From Bacteroidales bacterium (GTDB lineage Bacteria; Bacteroidota; Bacteroidia; Bacteroidales; UBA932), in the NCBI GenBank assembly GCA_017437755.1, contig JAFRXI010000026.1:1-45236 (forward strand): 45,236 nt of DNA, written 5' to 3'. Within the stretch, counting starts at the first letter, position 1. Each line of letters starts with the position of its first letter. Made by a program: the position numbers and the translations under genes. A model generated the notes under the pieces. The model did no database searches. It was not told the origin of the DNA and worked only from the letters and a program-made list of their open reading frames with translations. Positions 19,636-28,416 of the stretch are shown in pieces.

Positions 19636-20115
19636 ATGAAAAGGATAATATTCACAATAGCAGCAGCAATCTCAGCAACGGCCTTTCTGTCAGGTTGTTC
19701 CGACAGGCCATGGGACTTTGTATTCAAGGATTTCTTCGTTGCCGTAAAAAGCGAGGCCGGAGCGGAGGCATCGCAGGTGCTTTCGACTTCTGACAATTTT
19801 GTGGTACAGTATCCGGTAAACCTTGTTTCAAGTGAAAGGTCGGAGGATCTGGTGGTGACCTTCGAGGTCGTTCCCGGCAACGGCCTCAAGGAGGGAGTGG
19901 ATTACTCCCTGCCGGCAAAGAAAACCCTGACCTTCACGCCGCACGAATACCTCAAATACATCAGGATCAACTACCTGAAACACGTGTTGGACGAGAGCAA
20001 AGACAACACCCTTGTCATAAAGCTTGTTTCAACCTCCGACCCCTCCATAAGAATAGGATATCCGGGACCAAGCAATAGATTCAGTTCACATACTGTAACT
20101 AAGATAAACGACTAA
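19636..20115 (+). CDS. SusCD-associated small lipoprotein, beta-sandwich type
   Basis: The 159-residue protein has a lipobox FLSGC (Cys21). It then carries a single beta-rich domain with VTFEVVPGNGLKEGVDYSLP, a pattern typical of Calx-beta/DUF4843-like lipoproteins encoded next to SusC/SusD pairs. Such proteins are thought to assist substrate capture on the cell surface. It is third in the operon, 12 bp after SusD. Family assignment is by resemblance and not certain. Confidence 0.75.
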   Translation: MKRIIFTIAAAISATAFLSGCSDRPWDFVFKDFFVAVKSEAGAEASQVLSTSDNFVVQYPVNLVSSERSEDLVVTFEVVPGNGLKEGVDYSLPAKKTLTFTPHEYLKYIRINYLKHVLDESKDNTLVIKLVSTSDPSIRIGYPGPSNRFSSHTVTKIND

Positions 20116-20136
20116 ATATTTTAATATCAATTGCTT

Positions 20137-21678
20137 ATGAAAACATTTAGATTTGCAGCCCTTGCGCTCTGTGCAGCGCTCGCAGTAATTTCCTGCCAGG
20201 AAAAGGAACCCAAGGAAAAAGACACTACTCCTGCTGAGCTTCTTTCCTTCAAACTCCTGAAGGCCGACAACTCCGGCTTCGAAGAAGACATCGTTGCCGA
20301 TCCCATTTCTGAAAACATGGTCCTCCGCGTAAAGGGCGGCGGAGTGGGCAAGACCCTTGTAGCCACCCTTGAAGCCGGCGAGAATGACAAGATCATGGTG
20401 AACGACGAGGCTGTTTCCGCCGACGGAAAGGCGTCCTTCGATGCCACTTTCCCAGTTGACGTGGTGGTAACAAACTCTAAATCAGGTCTCAAGGCCTCGT
20501 ATGTGGTTAAGATTGGAAAGATTCTGGAGATTGTGGCCAAACAACTCCCTACCTACATGGAGGCCGAAGATGCAACCCATGCCCTTTCTGCTTTTGTGGC
20601 AGCCAACCCCGCCGACGGCAAGGCGTACATTGCCTATGAGCGCCAGCTGATGGTCAACGGGACAAAAGAAAGCTACAAGAACGTCAGCGTGGTCAGATGG
20701 AACGGATCGGCATATGAACTCGTCGGAAAATCCGGAATCTGCGACAACTCCAAGAGGTCGACCAACATCGCCGGATTTGACTTTGACGCTGACGGGAATG
20801 GATATATCGTCCATTATGGTGAACTGACGGCGAACGTTCCCGGCGTCAAGAAATTTGACGGCACATCATGGAGCATTCTGGGACAGCAGGAATTCAATGA
20901 CAAAATCAATACTAGTTTTGGAGAAGCCACTATATACTCCGACAACGGACATCCGGCATTCATCGTAATGGACCGTACAACCACCTATCTTGCAGGAAAG
21001 TTTTATTTTGACGGAACCAACTGGACTTGTACGACCAACTTACCCGATGCCCCGGTTTATGACGCTGCAGCAAAGGTCGACCAATACTGGAGATCAGTTT
21101 CCCTTACCGATGGTGACAAGACCTACATCGTATCCGGCTTCAACCAGCATGGCCTGTACATGCACAGTGTAAAGAACAATACCTTTACCACTTTGGTGAA
21201 GGAATTCAAACCGGAAGGTCAGGAATACGTTCTGCCCAACATGACACTTCGTAAAGGTACAGATGGAAAACTATACCTTCTCGCCAGCGTTCTTCAACCG
21301 GCCGCCATGCAGATATTCCGCTATGATGAAGAAGCGAAAGAATTCAAGGTCTTCTCCGATCCTATCTCAGGATACACTATTGGAGGCTCACTCAACACCA
21401 TTCAGCAGCCTACCACCTTCTTCATTCTTCCTACAGGCCAGTTTGTGGTGGTCAGGATAAACAACGACGCTCTCCCCGAGTACTGCGTACTTGATGAAAA
21501 CCGCCAGTGGAGCGAGTGGAAGATTGCCGGATCCAAGAAGCAATACAGCCAGTACAGCGCTGCAATGACAAAAGGCGGCGAAATACTGATGGCTTACATA
21601 TCCCGTGATGACACTGAGAAGATTGCCAGGATCGAGTCCGTCCTCCTCAAACTCGAAGACGACGTCCTCCCCGAATAA
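20137..21678 (+). CDS. SusCD-associated lipoprotein, probable beta-propeller
   Basis: The 513-residue protein has lipobox AVISC (Cys20) followed by QEKEPKEKD, a charged stretch of the kind linked to surface export of Bacteroidota lipoproteins. The first 120 residues resemble the Ig-like domains found in SusCD-locus proteins. The remainder has repeated strand-turn units with WNG, FDG and YFDGTNWTC motifs that suggest a six- or seven-bladed propeller. No catalytic residues are recognised, so a binding role is likely. The ATG at 20137 begins the signal peptide. A terminator follows 17 bp after the stop. Confidence 0.75.
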   Translation: MKTFRFAALALCAALAVISCQEKEPKEKDTTPAELLSFKLLKADNSGFEEDIVADPISENMVLRVKGGGVGKTLVATLEAGENDKIMVNDEAVSADGKASFDATFPVDVVVTNSKSGLKASYVVKIGKILEIVAKQLPTYMEAEDATHALSAFVAANPADGKAYIAYERQLMVNGTKESYKNVSVVRWNGSAYELVGKSGICDNSKRSTNIAGFDFDADGNGYIVHYGELTANVPGVKKFDGTSWSILGQQEFNDKINTSFGEATIYSDNGHPAFIVMDRTTTYLAGKFYFDGTNWTCTTNLPDAPVYDAAAKVDQYWRSVSLTDGDKTYIVSGFNQHGLYMHSVKNNTFTTLVKEFKPEGQEYVLPNMTLRKGTDGKLYLLASVLQPAAMQIFRYDEEAKEFKVFSDPISGYTIGGSLNTIQQPTTFFILPTGQFVVVRINNDALPEYCVLDENRQWSEWKIAGSKKQYSQYSAAMTKGGEILMAYISRDDTEKIARIESVLLKLEDDVLPE

Positions 21679-21694
21679 TCACGATCAACACGTT

Positions 21695-21727
21695 AAAAAG
21701 TCCGACCCTCCCGGGGCCGGACTTTTT
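21695..21727. terminator. Bidirectional intrinsic terminator
   Basis: AAAAAGTCCG (21695-21704) pairs with CGGACTTTTT (21718-21727), with a GC-rich loop region. A/T tracts on both sides let it end the plus-strand SusCD operon and the minus-strand ketosynthase gene, whose stop touches it. Confidence 0.88.
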
Positions 21728-22944
21728 CATATCAGACGGATCACCAGGGTTGAATTGGTTCCGCCAAAGCCGAAGGAATTGGAAATGAAAGTGTTGACCT
21801 TGGCAGCCATGCGTTCTGAAGGGATGAGCAGGCGGGCCGAATCCTCGTCGGGATTCTCGAAATTCAGGCTCGGGGCAATGAAGCCCTCCCTTGTCATGAG
21901 CAGCGAATACACCACCTCGCTGGCTCCCGCCATCCACATCTCGTGGCCGGTCTGGCCCTTGGTGCTGGTCACCGGGACGGTCCTCTCGCCAAATACGCGG
22001 GCAATGGCCTTGGCCTCGTTGGCATCGCCCACCAGGGTGGATGTCGCGTGAGCGTTGATGTAACCTATCTCATCCTTCCTTATGGCGGCGTCGCGCACAG
22101 CCATTTCCAGCGAACGCACCGGCCCGTCCACGTTGGGGGTGGAAATATGGTCGCCGTTGCCGGAGAAGCCGTAGCCCAGGACCTCTCCCAGGATGCGGGC
22201 CCCGCGGCGGCGGGCGGAAGAAAGGCTCTCCAGAATGACTGTGGCGGCTCCGCCGGACGGTACAAGCCCGTCACGGTCGCGGTCAAAGGGGCGGCTGGCC
22301 TTTTCGGGCGCATCCTCCCGGATGGAAAAGGCGGATATTCCGTCGAACGACCCCACGCCGTAGGGGTTGACCTCCTGCGCACCTCCGCAGACCACCATTT
22401 CCTGAAGCCCCGACCTTATCAGGAGGGTTCCAAGGCCGATTGCATGCGATCCGCTGGCACAGGCGCCCGATACCGTAAGGTTGATTCCCCTCAGGCGGAA
22501 GATGCAGTCCAGATTCATGGTGACAGTGGAGTTCATGGACTGGAAAATGGCTCCCGACCCGCACAGGGTGGTATCCTTTTTCTCCCTTATCACATCCACT
22601 GCCTTAACCACCGGTGCAGCGGAACTGTCATTCCCATAGAGAAGTCCGACCTCGTGAGCGTCAAGATAATCCTGGTCTATCCCGGCATCGCGGAGGGCAT
22701 CCCTCGTGGCGCAGTAGGCATAGAGCGCCTGCTCCGGCATATAGGCCCGGCGCATGCGGGGCAACTCACCCTTGAGGTCAGGCAAGGGGACCTTTCCGGT
22801 AAGGCCGGAACGGAAGCCGACTTCCTTCCTCGACAAGTCCAGGACTATTCCCGACCGCCCCTCGTAAAGGGACTGGCGCACCTGGTCAAGGCTCGTCCCA
22901 AGGCATGACCAGATTCCCATGCCGGTAATCACTACTCTTTCCAT
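21727..22944 (-). CDS. Beta-ketoacyl-ACP synthase (FabF/FabB-like)
   Basis: The 405-residue ketosynthase catalyses decarboxylative condensation of an acyl chain with malonyl-ACP. The catalytic triad is visible: nucleophile C162 in SGACASGS, H299 in INAHATST, H334 in KGQTGHEMW. Where primary-metabolism FabF has a GH..GAAG motif, this protein has GHEMWMAGASE. This suggests a specialised rather than housekeeping member, of the kind found in aryl polyene/flexirubin-type gene sets. That is inference. It stands alone on its strand, divergent from lemA. Confidence 0.9.
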   Translation of the reverse strand: MERVVITGMGIWSCLGTSLDQVRQSLYEGRSGIVLDLSRKEVGFRSGLTGKVPLPDLKGELPRMRRAYMPEQALYAYCATRDALRDAGIDQDYLDAHEVGLLYGNDSSAAPVVKAVDVIREKKDTTLCGSGAIFQSMNSTVTMNLDCIFRLRGINLTVSGACASGSHAIGLGTLLIRSGLQEMVVCGGAQEVNPYGVGSFDGISAFSIREDAPEKASRPFDRDRDGLVPSGGAATVILESLSSARRRGARILGEVLGYGFSGNGDHISTPNVDGPVRSLEMAVRDAAIRKDEIGYINAHATSTLVGDANEAKAIARVFGERTVPVTSTKGQTGHEMWMAGASEVVYSLLMTREGFIAPSLNFENPDEDSARLLIPSERMAAKVNTFISNSFGFGGTNSTLVIRLI

Positions 22945-22948
22945 ATTT

Positions 22949-22956
22949 CAAAGATA
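22949..22956 (-). promoter_or_regulatory. -7 promoter box of ketosynthase (leaderless candidate)
   Basis: TATCTTTG on the minus strand lies only 4 nt before the ATG at 22944, so transcription should begin at about the start codon. Confidence 0.65.
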
Positions 22957-22968
22957 AATACTTTTTAT

Positions 22969-22976
22969 TACATTTG
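22969..22976 (+). promoter_or_regulatory. -7 promoter box of lemA
   Basis: TACATTTG fits TAnnTTTG and lies 27 nt before the lemA ATG. It sits 12 bp from the divergent ketosynthase box. No convincing -33 TTG is seen. Confidence 0.55.
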
Positions 22977-23003
22977 TACGATTAACCATTAACAACAGCA
23001 CCT

Positions 23004-23558
23004 ATGGCAACAATCGGAATCATAGCAGTGGTGGCCATCCTGGTCATCCTCCTCCTCTGGGGCATATCCAAGCAGAACCAGCTTGTCAAGGCCGACGAGC
23101 GCTGCAACAACGCCCTCAAGCAGATCAACGTCCAGCAGATGTCGCGTTACGACGCCCTGAAGGCCCTGATCAAGCTCACCCGCGAATATGCCGACTATGA
23201 GGGCAGCACCCTCCAGAAGGTAGTGGAAGCCAGGAGGATAACCTCTTCGGCATCACCCACCGTGGAACAGGTAAGGGAGAACGAGAGCGCCCTGCAGGCA
23301 ATCCAGGCCGGAGTCATCGCCGTGGCCGAGCAGTATCCGCAGCTCAAGGCCAACGAGAACTACTTAAAGGCCATGGACGATATCAAGGCTTACGAGGAGA
23401 ATGTAAGGCTCAGCAGGATGACCTTCAACGACACAGTCACGCGCTTCAACAATGAGGTCAGGATGTTCCCTGGCAGCATAGTGGCTTCCCTCCTCCACTT
23501 TGCCAAGAGGGAATACCTTGCCGACGACGTTTCCAAGAGCGAATATCCTGATTTCTAG
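23004..23558 (+). CDS. lemA: LemA family membrane protein
   Basis: The 184-residue protein has one N-terminal membrane helix (about residues 4-21, IGIIAVVAILVILLLWG) and a helical domain with the family motifs ADERCNNALKQINVQ, YDALKALIKLTREYADYE and TFNDTVTRFNNEVRMFPGSIVA. LemA proteins are anchored coiled-coil proteins of unclear function, often encoded beside a DUF2207/TPM-type membrane protein with a Gly-rich tail, as here. The next gene starts 4 bp after its stop, indicating a two-gene operon. Confidence 0.94.
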   Translation: MATIGIIAVVAILVILLLWGISKQNQLVKADERCNNALKQINVQQMSRYDALKALIKLTREYADYEGSTLQKVVEARRITSSASPTVEQVRENESALQAIQAGVIAVAEQYPQLKANENYLKAMDDIKAYEENVRLSRMTFNDTVTRFNNEVRMFPGSIVASLLHFAKREYLADDVSKSEYPDF

Positions 23559-23562
23559 AGTC

Positions 23563-25263
23563 ATGAGACGCCTCATTGCAGCCGCGGGAGCATTTCTCGC
23601 GGCTATTGCCATAATCCCGCTCAATGCCCAGGAGATCCGCGATGTGGACGTAACCGTACGCCTGCAGAAGGACGGCAGCGCCCACGTCACCCAGGTCTGG
23701 GACGCCACCGTGGTAGCCGGGACCGAATGGTACATTCCGGTGAACAATCTGGGGAAAATGGAAATCGTAGATTTCTCAGTGAGCGAGAACGGGGAGCTGT
23801 ACGCATCCGACGGAAGGCATTGGGATTCAGATCGTTCCAGAAGCGCCAAGGCTTTCCGGAGCGGTATAATCGAAAAGGGGTCCGACGGGGTGGAACTGTG
23901 CTGGGGGCAGGGAGAATACGGCCCCCACGTGTGGACCGCCTCGTTCACGATCCTCAATCTCGTACAGTCGCTGCAGGACTATGACGCATTCAATTACCAG
24001 TTCATCAACGACGAACTGGTGGCGGCGCCGCAGCATGCAAAGGTCACCATAATCAACGAAACCGGCTCCGAGCCATGGACCGAGGAGAATTCGGGAATCT
24101 GGGCCTTCGGATACAATGGAAACATCCTCTTCCAGGACGGTGACATAGTGGCCGAATCCACCGAACCGTTCCAGTCCAAAAGTTCCATGATCGTGATGTG
24201 CCGCTTTGAAAAGGGACTTTTCTCGCCGGCGGTTTCAAGGGACATTCCCTTTGAAAAGATGCAGAAGAAGGCTTTCAAGGGCAGTTCCTACAAGGAAAAG
24301 AAAGGATTCGAGGATTATCTTGCCGATATCACCGCCTGGGGAATGGTGGGGATCATCCTGCTCTGCATATTCGGAATTCCCCTGCTGATAATAGCATATC
24401 TCCTCTGGCTCCTCTGGGTGAAGGTAAGCGGCAGGCGGTGGAAACCGTCGGTCTTTGGCGACAGCAAGCCCCAGGGCTGGTACCGCGAACCGCCCATGAA
24501 CGGCGACATCGCCGCCGCCTTCAGCGCCCTTTCCGAGGGTGACCGCCTGAGCAAGAAACACAACGCCGAACTTATAGGGGCGCTGTTCCTCAAATGGTTG
24601 CAGGACGGTTTCATCAAGGTGGTGCCGGATCCCAAGAACGATTCCAGGGTAGACCTGGCGTTTGACCCATCCGATACCCTGGACGTGGGCGAAAGCTACG
24701 AGAACGACCTATACAACATGGCCCTGGAAGCAGCCGGCGACAACCATATCCTGGAGGCGGGCGAGTTTGAGAAATGGGCCAAGAGGAAATGGCGCAAGAT
24801 TTCCGCCTGGCCCGACAAGGTAAAGACCATCGGCGAGGTTGCCTGGAAGAGGCAGACCGTCGAGGAAAGGGAGAACCTCATAAAATTCAAGAACTTCCTT
24901 GAGGAGTTCACCATGGTTTCCGACCGCGACGCCATAGAGGTTAAACTCTGGAAGAGCTATATGGTCTACGCCCAGCTCTTCGGCATTGCCGACAGGGTGG
25001 CAAAGAACTTCCAGAAACTGTATCCCGCCGACTTTGAGAAGTACGTCCAGGGCATGGGACTCACCAACTATACCATGTTCACCAACGTACTGTCCAACAC
25101 CAACCGCTCTGCATCGGCCATGCTGAACAAGGCCTATGAGGCCAAATCGGCCAGTTCTTCCAGCGGCGGAAGCGGATGGTCGTCGCGCGGTGGCGGAGGA
25201 TTCTCATCCTTCGGCGGAGGAGGCGGCTTCTCCGGAGGCGGACACGGCGGCGGCAGCCGATAA
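23563..25263 (+). CDS. DUF2207 membrane protein with Gly-rich C-terminus
   Basis: The 566-residue protein has a signal peptide (about 1-22, ending NAQ), an extracytoplasmic beta-rich domain (about 25-250), a membrane segment around 257-285, and a cytoplasmic helical region. The tail of about 35 residues is almost only Gly, Ser and Phe (FSSFGGGGGFSGGGHGGGSR). This is the DUF2207 plan. It is coupled to lemA, with the ATG 4 bp after that stop. The shared function of the pair is unknown. The longer frame upstream would begin inside lemA, so the ATG at 23563 was chosen. Confidence 0.9.
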   Translation: MRRLIAAAGAFLAAIAIIPLNAQEIRDVDVTVRLQKDGSAHVTQVWDATVVAGTEWYIPVNNLGKMEIVDFSVSENGELYASDGRHWDSDRSRSAKAFRSGIIEKGSDGVELCWGQGEYGPHVWTASFTILNLVQSLQDYDAFNYQFINDELVAAPQHAKVTIINETGSEPWTEENSGIWAFGYNGNILFQDGDIVAESTEPFQSKSSMIVMCRFEKGLFSPAVSRDIPFEKMQKKAFKGSSYKEKKGFEDYLADITAWGMVGIILLCIFGIPLLIIAYLLWLLWVKVSGRRWKPSVFGDSKPQGWYREPPMNGDIAAAFSALSEGDRLSKKHNAELIGALFLKWLQDGFIKVVPDPKNDSRVDLAFDPSDTLDVGESYENDLYNMALEAAGDNHILEAGEFEKWAKRKWRKISAWPDKVKTIGEVAWKRQTVEERENLIKFKNFLEEFTMVSDRDAIEVKLWKSYMVYAQLFGIADRVAKNFQKLYPADFEKYVQGMGLTNYTMFTNVLSNTNRSASAMLNKAYEAKSASSSSGGSGWSSRGGGGFSSFGGGGGFSGGGHGGGSR

Positions 25264-25279
25264 AAATGTTTTAATTATT

Positions 25280-26698
25280 ATGGTGAAAAAAGCACTTTTC
25301 ATACTCGGCATTGCGGCTTTGATGGTTCTCGGTTGCGGGAAGCAAGGACCGGAAACACCTCAGAATAAACCGGATACAACCACCGACCAGCCCCAGACGC
25401 CCCCGGGACCGGAGGATCCGGAGGTGCCTCAGGAGCCACAAAAGGACGTGATAAGCATCCTTGCCATCGGGAACAGTTTCTCGGTGGACGGCATGCAGTA
25501 CCTCTGGGACATCCTCAAGGCCGACGGGGCAAAGGAAATAGTGCTGGGTAACCTCTATATCGGCGGCTGTACCCTGGCGACGCATTCCGGAAACTTCACG
25601 TCCAACAGCGCTTCGTACACCTACTACAAGAACACGTCAGGCAGTTGGTCCACCACAGCTTCATACAAGCCCCTGGACGCCCTCAAGGAACGGGAATGGG
25701 ATTACATCACCATGCAGCAGGCCAGCGGGTCGTCGGGAGTGGAGACAAGCTACGAGCCGTACATCGACAATATCATCTCAGTCGTGACGGCCAACTGTCC
25801 CGACGCCACCCTCCTCTGGCACATGACCTGGGCATACCAGGGCAATTCCACCCACAGTTCCTTCCCCACCTACGGCTCCGACCAGATGACCATGTACAAC
25901 TCCATAGTCTCCACCGTCAGGTCAAAGGTTCTCACCAGGGAGGTTTTCAAGAAGGTGATTCCGTCCGGTACCGCAGTCCAGAATCTCAGGACCAGCCTTT
26001 ATGGCGACAACATCACCCGCGACGGACACCACTTGTCGTACGATGCCGGCCGCTTTGTGACCGCGCTCACATGGGCCGGGACAATCAGGGGGACGGATCC
26101 GATGAAAGTCAGCTGGAAACCCTCCCAGTACGCCTATTCCGAGCAGCAGGAGGCGGCCATCAGGGAAGCGGCTGCAAACGCCCTGAAGAAACCCTACCAG
26201 ATTACGGAGTCGTCCTATCCTCCGGATCCCAATGCACCGCAGGCTGATGCGGATCACGAAACGCTGATAACCGCCGCCGGCTTCAACCCGGCCGATTACA
26301 CCAAATTGGAGATACCGTTCACCAAGTTCGGCTATTACAATTCGTCAAACAGCACGTTTATCTCCAAGATGTACAATCACCAGACCAGCACGGCCTCCAA
26401 CCTCAACGACTTCTGCACCACTCCTATATACGAGAAGAAAGACCTTCCCGACGGCACGCTGATCGTAATAAGGAAGGGGTTCCAGTACAGGCCGGAAGGA
26501 TGGGTTTCCCTGGACAAGGCAAACTCCTCGTCCAACAGACCGGGGAACGTTTCGGCCAACGTGGTGAAGGTTGACGCATCATGGTGGGGAAGCTGGAACT
26601 ACCGTGCATTCAACATCTCCCTGGACCCCAGGAAGACCATGACCGAGCAGCAGGCCGCAGAAGCATGCGAGGCCTTTGGTATCTATCTTCCTAAATAA
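25280..26698 (+). CDS. DUF4886 lipoprotein (SGNH-hydrolase-like)
   Basis: The 472-residue protein has a lipobox VLGC (Cys19), then a Pro/Thr/Gln-rich linker (about 25-55), then a DUF4886 domain. The nucleophile block is ILAIGNSFSVDGMQYL and the late motif is DGHHLSYDAGRFV, corresponding to SGNH blocks I and V. This suggests an esterase-type activity on cell-surface carbohydrate, though no substrate is known. The last about 120 residues (FTKFGYYNSSNS onward) form an extra beta-rich domain. It overlaps the convergent oxidoreductase by 8 bp at the stops. Confidence 0.82.
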   Translation: MVKKALFILGIAALMVLGCGKQGPETPQNKPDTTTDQPQTPPGPEDPEVPQEPQKDVISILAIGNSFSVDGMQYLWDILKADGAKEIVLGNLYIGGCTLATHSGNFTSNSASYTYYKNTSGSWSTTASYKPLDALKEREWDYITMQQASGSSGVETSYEPYIDNIISVVTANCPDATLLWHMTWAYQGNSTHSSFPTYGSDQMTMYNSIVSTVRSKVLTREVFKKVIPSGTAVQNLRTSLYGDNITRDGHHLSYDAGRFVTALTWAGTIRGTDPMKVSWKPSQYAYSEQQEAAIREAAANALKKPYQITESSYPPDPNAPQADADHETLITAAGFNPADYTKLEIPFTKFGYYNSSNSTFISKMYNHQTSTASNLNDFCTTPIYEKKDLPDGTLIVIRKGFQYRPEGWVSLDKANSSSNRPGNVSANVVKVDASWWGSWNYRAFNISLDPRKTMTEQQAAEACEAFGIYLPK

Positions 26699-28073
26699 CT
26701 GATTCCCCGAGGATTGCACTGCAGGTACGCAGTGCAGTCATGGATGTACCCAGGACGCCGTGAAGGGCAAGGCCGCTTCCTGTAAGGAACAGCCCCCTGA
26801 GCGGCGTCCTGGGTGACAGAAGGCAGGTATCTATTGTTGAAAAGTCCTTCCTGAGCCCGTAGGCGGCCCCTCCCGGCAATCCAAGAGACTCCTGCCAGGT
26901 CAGGGGCGTGCTTGTATAGATAAGCTTTGCTGCTTCCTTGAGGCCGGGAAGCGCCTGTTCCGCAAGGTCAAGGCACTCGGACAGTTTCTTACGCTTGATC
27001 CCTTCATAGGCCTCTCCCCTTTCCTCAGGAGCGTACATGGGGGAAAGGATGTCCAGGCGCCCTCCCCCTGGATATGGATGGACCATCACCGAACCGGTGG
27101 AGCCAAGGTCGGTCCGCCATAGGTCGGCGCCGGGGCAATGCACATAGATGTTCCTTTCCGGCACGGGGAATCCGCCGTCAACGACAATATTCGCGGTGAA
27201 CATCCCGTATGTCCCGGCAAGGGACGATACCCTGCGGCGGTAGACCGACCTTACCGAAGAGTCCTTCCCAAGAAGCGAAACCGTTACCGCTGGCGGGGCG
27301 TCAGAAATCACAAGATCTGCCGGAACCACTTCTCCGTCGGACAGTTCCACTCCGGCAGCACAGCCTCCCGACTCTATTATTCCCACCACTTCCGCTCCTG
27401 TACGCAGAACGCCTCCCCGTCCGGCAATGCCGTCCAGAAGCCGGGCCGTGATTGCATCGCCCCCGCCTTCCAACTGCCATACACCCTGGACGTAGGAGCC
27501 GTTTATCTCCGCAAACGGATACAGCGGAAGTTGCGGGGTCAGTTCCATCTTCAGCGAGGTTCCGGACACGACCTTACGGAGAAGAGGGTCGCGGAACGTC
27601 TCTTCCAGATACTGAAGCGCCCCTCTCCGGAAGAGGGCCATACGGTCCCCGTCGGATGTCTCCAGAATATTCAGGGACACTTCCTCAAGCAGTCCCACGA
27701 ACCGGTGTACGGCATCCGATTCTGAGGGGAAAAAGCCGCAGAGGGCATCTCCGTAAGCCTCGAATCCGCTGGGAAGGACAAAGCAGTCACGTCCTATGAC
27801 CACCTCCTCGGCCCCTTCCGGGTCCAACCTTCTCCACGGCAGGTCAATGAGGCCGAAATATTCCATTACCTTCCTCAGCGCCCCCCCTTTCCCCAGGCCG
27901 CCCACGCAGTGGAACCCGGTATCGAAGCGGATTCCCCCGCGGGTGAAGCCCTGGAGACATCCTCCCGGACGGGCGGAACGCTCCAGCACCGTCACATCCA
28001 TGCCTCGTCCGGCAAGGATAAAGGCGCATTCCAGGCCACCCAGCCCGCTTCCTATGACTACCACCCGTTTCAC
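26691..28073 (-). CDS. FAD/NAD(P)-dependent oxidoreductase, phytoene-desaturase-like
   Basis: The 460-residue protein has the N-terminal dinucleotide-binding motif VVVIGSGLGGLECAFILAGR followed by an acidic VLER strand end and ARPGGCLQGF. The C-terminal half ends with GLFLTGSGLALHGVLGTSMT, typical of the CrtI/retinol-saturase superfamily. These enzymes desaturate or saturate polyene or isoprenoid chains. The best start is a GTG at 28073. The product is unknown, but proximity to a ketosynthase and FabG suggests modification of a polyene or fatty chain (inference). Confidence 0.88.
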   Translation of the reverse strand: MKRVVVIGSGLGGLECAFILAGRGMDVTVLERSARPGGCLQGFTRGGIRFDTGFHCVGGLGKGGALRKVMEYFGLIDLPWRRLDPEGAEEVVIGRDCFVLPSGFEAYGDALCGFFPSESDAVHRFVGLLEEVSLNILETSDGDRMALFRRGALQYLEETFRDPLLRKVVSGTSLKMELTPQLPLYPFAEINGSYVQGVWQLEGGGDAITARLLDGIAGRGGVLRTGAEVVGIIESGGCAAGVELSDGEVVPADLVISDAPPAVTVSLLGKDSSVRSVYRRRVSSLAGTYGMFTANIVVDGGFPVPERNIYVHCPGADLWRTDLGSTGSVMVHPYPGGGRLDILSPMYAPEERGEAYEGIKRKKLSECLDLAEQALPGLKEAAKLIYTSTPLTWQESLGLPGGAAYGLRKDFSTIDTCLLSPRTPLRGLFLTGSGLALHGVLGTSMTALRTCSAILGESVI

Positions 28074-28135
28074 CCTGGAAAATTACACATTTAACCGCAA
28101 ATTATCAAGTCAAAGGATAGAACTGCCCTCTTAAA

Positions 28136-28358
28136 GGATAACCTGCCCATGCTGTCAGACTACGGCCTTCAGCCTATCCCTCGAAGTTCAAGATGGGGCT
28201 CCGCCCCAAACCCCTGCGGCTCCTTGCTCCCGTATTTTGCTTGTGCAAAATACCCGCACCGCCGACCGGTCTGAGGACCGGTTGTTAAACCACCCACCGG
28301 GCCCCTCCCTCTAACGCAGCGAGGGTGCTGACGGTCTGACAGCATGGGCAGGTTATCC
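28136..28358. repeat. 223-bp non-coding element with perfect 25-bp terminal inverted repeats
   Basis: The ends at 28136-28160 and 28334-28358 are exact reverse complements over 25 bp (outer edge GGATAACCTGCCCATGCTGT). Between them lie several smaller perfect palindromes: GGGGC/GCCCC (28195-28207), GTATTTTGC/GCAAAATAC (28232-28253), ACCGGT/ACCGGT (28265-28282) and CCCTC/GAGGG (28307-28325). A partial copy of the left end (GGATAGAACTGCCC) lies about 20 bp outside it. The only open frame inside (63 codons, minus) looks spurious. No clear target-site duplication is seen. The rest of the 343-bp gap 28074-28416 holds the fabG promoter. Confidence 0.85.
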
Positions 28359-28378
28359 AATAATATGAAGCAGGTGTT

Positions 28379-28409
28379 TTGATAATAATGACAATGTTGG
28401 TTATATTTG
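28379..28409 (+). promoter_or_regulatory. Promoter of fabG operon
   Basis: TTG (28379-28381) and TATATTTG (28402-28409) are separated by 20 nt. The ATG at 28417 follows the -7 box by 7 nt, so the leader is at most a few bases. Confidence 0.75.
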
Positions 28410-28416
28410 CATCGCT

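Noticed and set aside
21943-22908. 321-codon plus-strand frame opposite the ketosynthase
   Set aside because: It lies wholly inside the ketosynthase gene, has no motif, promoter or family, and is a shadow frame.
28169-28360. 63-codon minus-strand frame within the 223-bp element
   Set aside because: It runs across the inverted repeats and hairpins and has no motif, and the structure explains the sequence better than coding does.
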